The notes under the pieces were generated by a model. The model made no database searches. It was not told where the DNA came from and saw only the letters and a program-made list of their open reading frames with translations. Below, piece by piece: positions 50,046 to 53,390 of a DNA stretch of 53,390 nucleotides (positions are counted from its first letter, which is position 1; every line of letters begins with the position of its first letter). The DNA lies in the NCBI GenBank assembly GCA_900319975.1, contig ONQP01000005.1:1-53390 (forward strand). The letters run 5' to 3'. The position numbers and the translations under genes are program-made. Origin of the DNA: an uncultured Bacteroidales bacterium (GTDB lineage: Bacteria; Bacteroidota; Bacteroidia; Bacteroidales; UBA932).

Positions 50046-52646
50046 ATGGAAATGAGAATTGGACGGATTTTGACGCTTCTGGCTCTGCTCCTCGCACCGG
50101 CCCTGGTCCGGGCGCAGGAAGGCGGGGTTGAGGTGGATTACAACCATCCGCAGAAATACGTTATCGCGGGGATTTCGGTCGAGGGCAACACGGTTTTCGG
50201 TTCGCAGCAGATCATCAACCAGACAGGCATGCACAAGGGCATGACCGTCACTGTTCCGGGCGACGACATCTCCAACGTCGTCCGCCGCCTGTATCTGCAG
50301 CGCTACTTCGAGGACGTGTCCGTCGAGGTGGACAGCCTCAACGCCCAGCGCGATTCCGCCTGGTTCGTGATCCGCATCAAGGAGCGTCCGCGCGTGTCGC
50401 GCTGGACCTTCTCCGGCGTCAAGACCAGCGAGCGCAAGGACATCGAGGAGCGGCTCAACCTCCGCCGCGGCGGTGAGTTCTCAGAGTATGTCGAGAAGAC
50501 CTCCGCCGACATCATCAAGCGCTACTTCGCCGAGAAGGGCTTCCTGCTCTGCGACGTCAAGGCCGAGGTGCAGCGCGATTCCGTCATCAAGAACGCCATC
50601 CGGGTCAATTTCGCCATCGACAAGGGCCAGAAGGTCCGCATCAAGGAGATCAACTTCATCGGCAACGAGCACGTCAAGGAATTCAAGCTCGCCCGCGCGA
50701 TGAAGAAGACCAAGTCCAACAAGATCTACAACTTCTTCCACAGCAAGAAGTTCAACGAGAAGGAATATCTCAACGACAAGCGCGCGATCCTGAGCGCCTT
50801 CAACGAGCAGGGCTACCGCGACGCGCGGCTCGTCCGCGACTCCGTCTATTTCATCGAGCCGGGCCGCCTGGCCATCGACATGGAGTTCGAGGAGGGCGAC
50901 AAATACTACTTCCGCGACGTGACCTGGACCGGCAACTCCGTCTACAGCACCGACGTGCTCAACGAGATCCTCGGCGTCAAGAAAGGCGACGTCTATGACA
51001 TGGTCACGCTCGACCATCGTCTCCGGGGCGGCGGCAAGCAGAACGAGATGGACGTCCGCAAGCTCTACAGCGACAACGGCTTCCTCTTCTTCGACGTCAA
51101 CGCCGTCGAGACCAACATCCAGAACGATTCCGTGGACATCGAACTCCGCCTCCGCGAGGGCAAGCAGGCCACGCTCAACAATATCATCATCAACGGCAAC
51201 GACCTGACCAGCGAGAAGGTCGTCCGGCGCCAGCTCTTCACGCGTCCGGGCTACCTCTTCAGCCAGTCCGACTTCGAGCGGTCCGTCCGTGAGATCGCGT
51301 CCCTGGGCCAGTTCGACCCGGAGGTCGCCATGTCCGAGGCCGGCTGGTCCATCATCCCGAACCCGCTCGACAACACGGTGGACATCGTCTACAACGTGAC
51401 CGAGAAGCCTTCCTCCACGCTGGAGGTCTCCGGCGGCTGGGGCGGCCGCAGCTTCGTGGGCACCGTCGGCGTGGCGTTCAACAACTTCTCCACGCACCGG
51501 ATGTTCGAGAAGGGCGCCTGGCGCCCGGTCCCGCTCGGCGACGCGCAGACCCTGTCGTTCCGTTTCCAGACCAACGGCGCTTACTATACGTCCCTCAACG
51601 CGAGCTTCACGGAGCCCTGGCTCTTCGGCAAGAAGCCGACTTCGCTCAACCTGGGCGTCTACTATACCCGTCAGACCAGCGCGTATGCTTCGATGTCCTC
51701 GCTGGACCCTGCGGCCTACAACTTCTTCTCCAGCAGCCGCTCGATGGAGATCTTCGGATTCTCCGCCTCGCTCGGTTCCCGCCTGAAGTGGCCGGACAAC
51801 TATTTCGTCATGTACCACGGCATCAACTGGCAGACCTACAAGCTCAACGACTGGTATGCCGGCACGTTCATCTTCAACAACGGCATGACGCACAATATCA
51901 ACTACACGCTCAATATCGTGCGCAACTCCACCGACCAGCAGATCTACCCGCGTACCGGATCGGAGTTCTCCTTCTCGCTGCAGCTGACCCCGCCGTTCTC
52001 GCTGTTCCGCAAGCACGACTACGACGCCAACGGCAACAAGGTGGCCGTCAAGAGCTATAAGGACATCAACTACGACAACTGGTCCGCCGACAAGCGCTAC
52101 CGTTGGATCGAATACCATAAGTGGAAGTTCTCCGCCGCTACGTACAGCCGTCTCATCGGCGACCTCGTCCTGATGACGCGCGCGCAGTTCGGCTACCTGG
52201 GCTACTACAACCGCAACTGGGGCTATTCCCCGTTCGAGGGCTTCCTCGTGGGCGGCGACGGTATGATGGGCTACATGACCTACGGTTCCGAGCTGGTCGC
52301 CCTGCGTGGCTACGAGAACAGCTCGCTGACCCCGCGCCTCCCTTCGCCGTACAGTTCCGATCCGGTGTATACCGGCAACGTATATGACAAGTTCACGGTC
52401 GAACTCCGCTACCCGGTGATGCTGCAGCCGCAATCCACCATCTACGCCCTGGCGTTTTTGGAGGGTGGTAACTGCTGGGCTGACATCAAGGATTTCAATC
52501 CTTTCCAGATCAAACGCAGCGCTGGCGTCGGTGTTCGCATCTTCTTACCGATGGTTGGTCTGATCGGGTGTGACTGGGGCTACGGATTTGACGGTCCTGC
52601 CGGTTCCCGGAGCCACTTCCACTTCGTTCTCGGCCAGCAGTTCTAA
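50046..52646 (+). CDS. bamA: Outer-membrane protein assembly factor BamA
   Basis: BamA is the central Omp85 protein that folds beta-barrels into the outer membrane. The 866-residue protein has a signal peptide (about 1-25, ending VRAQ), five POTRA domains (about 35-440, the first starting IAGISVEGNTVFGS), and the 16-strand barrel (about 470-866), with GVGVRIFLPMVGLIGCDWGYGFD as the VRGF-like lid region near the C-terminus. The C-terminus ends GQQF, with the terminal Phe expected. The start at 50046 is chosen because the -7 box precedes it. It is followed after 37 bases by an OmpH-like gene. Confidence 0.94.
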   Translation: MEMRIGRILTLLALLLAPALVRAQEGGVEVDYNHPQKYVIAGISVEGNTVFGSQQIINQTGMHKGMTVTVPGDDISNVVRRLYLQRYFEDVSVEVDSLNAQRDSAWFVIRIKERPRVSRWTFSGVKTSERKDIEERLNLRRGGEFSEYVEKTSADIIKRYFAEKGFLLCDVKAEVQRDSVIKNAIRVNFAIDKGQKVRIKEINFIGNEHVKEFKLARAMKKTKSNKIYNFFHSKKFNEKEYLNDKRAILSAFNEQGYRDARLVRDSVYFIEPGRLAIDMEFEEGDKYYFRDVTWTGNSVYSTDVLNEILGVKKGDVYDMVTLDHRLRGGGKQNEMDVRKLYSDNGFLFFDVNAVETNIQNDSVDIELRLREGKQATLNNIIINGNDLTSEKVVRRQLFTRPGYLFSQSDFERSVREIASLGQFDPEVAMSEAGWSIIPNPLDNTVDIVYNVTEKPSSTLEVSGGWGGRSFVGTVGVAFNNFSTHRMFEKGAWRPVPLGDAQTLSFRFQTNGAYYTSLNASFTEPWLFGKKPTSLNLGVYYTRQTSAYASMSSLDPAAYNFFSSSRSMEIFGFSASLGSRLKWPDNYFVMYHGINWQTYKLNDWYAGTFIFNNGMTHNINYTLNIVRNSTDQQIYPRTGSEFSFSLQLTPPFSLFRKHDYDANGNKVAVKSYKDINYDNWSADKRYRWIEYHKWKFSAATYSRLIGDLVLMTRAQFGYLGYYNRNWGYSPFEGFLVGGDGMMGYMTYGSELVALRGYENSSLTPRLPSPYSSDPVYTGNVYDKFTVELRYPVMLQPQSTIYALAFLEGGNCWADIKDFNPFQIKRSAGVGVRIFLPMVGLIGCDWGYGFDGPAGSRSHFHFVLGQQF

Positions 52647-52683
52647 AAAAGAAATTGAAAACACATTAAAATTAATTACAGAA

Positions 52684-53247
52684 ATGAAAAAGATTGTTTT
52701 GATTGTCGCTACTGCCTTTGCTGCAGTGACCGCTTTCGCCCAGCCGAAATTCGCGCACGTGAATACCACCGAGCTGGTCCAGCTCTGCCCTGAGATGGCC
52801 AAGGCCCGCGAGACGATGACGGCCGCGAGCAACGATGCCCAGGAGACTTTCAACGATATGCAGGCGGAGTTCAACTCCAAGCTCCAGACCTATCAGTCCA
52901 AGGGTTCCACCTGGACCCAGGCTGTCCGTGAGAGCAAGGAGCGCGAGCTGACCGAGATCCAGCAGCGTCTCCAGGAGTTCTCCCAGAGCGTGCAGGCCGA
53001 GCTCCAGCAGCAGGAGCAGCAGCTCATGGCTCCGATCTACCAGAAGGTCAACGAGACCGTCCAGGATCTGGCCAAGAAGGGTGGTTACATCTATGTGTTC
53101 GACGTCCAGTCCCTGGTGTATTTCGACGCCACCCAGAGTGTTGACCTCACTCCGGAGGCCCGCAAAGTCCTGGGAATCCCGGAAGACCGGACACTCGAGT
53201 CCCTCGCCGCGGAGCTTCAGGCTCAGCAGGCAGCGGCCCAGCAGTAA
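52684..53247 (+). CDS. OmpH/Skp-family periplasmic chaperone
   Basis: A 187-residue Skp-like chaperone, expected to carry unfolded outer-membrane proteins to the BAM complex. The signal peptide (1-20) ends AFAQ, cleaved before PKFAHVNTTELVQ, which is the family N-terminus. A coiled-coil stretch follows (about 35-125, for example FNSKLQTYQSKGSTW and LQEFSQSVQAELQQQEQQ). The C-terminal Gln/Ala-rich end (AAELQAQQAAAQQ) is of low complexity. It follows bamA, as in many bacteria. A strong terminator lies 13 bases after the stop codon. Confidence 0.9.
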   Translation: MKKIVLIVATAFAAVTAFAQPKFAHVNTTELVQLCPEMAKARETMTAASNDAQETFNDMQAEFNSKLQTYQSKGSTWTQAVRESKERELTEIQQRLQEFSQSVQAELQQQEQQLMAPIYQKVNETVQDLAKKGGYIYVFDVQSLVYFDATQSVDLTPEARKVLGIPEDRTLESLAAELQAQQAAAQQ

Positions 53248-53260
53248 GCCGAATCATGCG

Positions 53261-53291
53261 ATCCCATCCCCCAGGCGGGGATGGGATTTTT
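53261..53291 (+). terminator. Rho-independent terminator after ompH
   Basis: An 11-bp perfect stem (ATCCCATCCCC at 53261-53271 with 53277-53287), a 5-base loop and a following run of T (53288-53291). Confidence 0.93.
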
Positions 53292-53343
53292 CTTCCTACC
53301 TGAACCACTACAACCACACAATTATCTACACTGTACATACGCG

Positions 53344-53390
53344 ATGCAACACAAAGTCATTGACGCCAAAGATGTTGTAATCAGATTCGC
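53344..53390 (+). CDS. Possible 2-oxoacid:acceptor oxidoreductase alpha subunit (first 15 codons)
   Basis: An ATG at 53344 opens MQHKVIDAKDVVIRF, which runs off the window. The segment KDVVIRF is like the start of alpha subunits of 2-oxoglutarate/2-oxoacid ferredoxin oxidoreductases in Bacteroidota, which continue with a GDSGDGM motif. Only 47 bases are visible, so this is a tentative name. No promoter box is obvious directly upstream. Confidence 0.45.
   Translation, partial: MQHKVIDAKDVVIRF

Overview
The window looks like a chromosomal segment of a GC-rich member of the order Bacteroidales, probably an uncultured gut-type lineage. The evidence is three tandem SusC/SusD outer-membrane pairs, many TAnnTTTG promoter boxes of the Bacteroidota type, a ProRS of the archaeal/eukaryotic-like type, a Bacteroidota-type omega subunit, and the order pdxJ / nadK-uppS-bamA-ompH. 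The genus cannot be fixed from the sequence. There is no CRISPR array, insertion sequence, phage or rRNA. One tRNA gene is present, and no gene-free stretch exceeds 300 bases.

Layout. 1-7216: the 5' part of proS on the minus strand, a Tyr/Ser-rich lipoprotein, a FadL-like porin, the lipid A block lpxD-lpxC-lpxA with a WbqC-family gene, and a small lipoprotein. 7266-12596: the operon rimP-nusA-infB, ending in a RidA/chorismatase-like gene that overlaps infB by one base. 12619-15565: tRNA-Gln, tadA, a lysophospholipase-like hydrolase, and a divergent membrane/TPR-like protein. 15600-31066: three consecutive susC-susD pairs on the minus strand, with terminators at the ends of all three and no enzyme, SusE/F or regulator among them. 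31231-34573: polA and an overlapping ECF sigma factor gene. 34580-37582: small lipoprotein, Fur-family regulator, radC and miaB, all on the minus strand. 37652-44309: envelope proteins, rpoN, a second Fur-like regulator, trxB, bamD, omega subunit and recN on the plus strand. 44321-48396: a minus-strand unit of an OmpH-like protein, a glycosyltransferase, a periplasmic-binding-like lipoprotein and a Dabb protein, then pdxJ. 48477-53390: nadK-uppS-bamA-ompH and the first codons of what may be a 2-oxoacid oxidoreductase alpha subunit.

Most of the content is housekeeping: lipid A synthesis, outer-membrane assembly (BamA, BamD, Skp-like chaperones), translation and transcription factors, and DNA repair. 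The accessory part is the three nutrient-uptake pairs.

The most unusual signal is inside polA. A stretch of about 210 bases, bounded by imperfect 40-base inverted arms and holding five further hairpins, is read in frame as an inter-domain linker. The following 3'-5' exonuclease-like domain lacks its catalytic acidic residues, and synonymous codon preference changes across the same point. Other oddities are a RimP reduced to its N-terminal domain, an LpxC not fused to FabZ, a perfect 14-bp hairpin near the start of the WbqC-family gene, and promoter boxes that sit almost on the start codon of several core genes.
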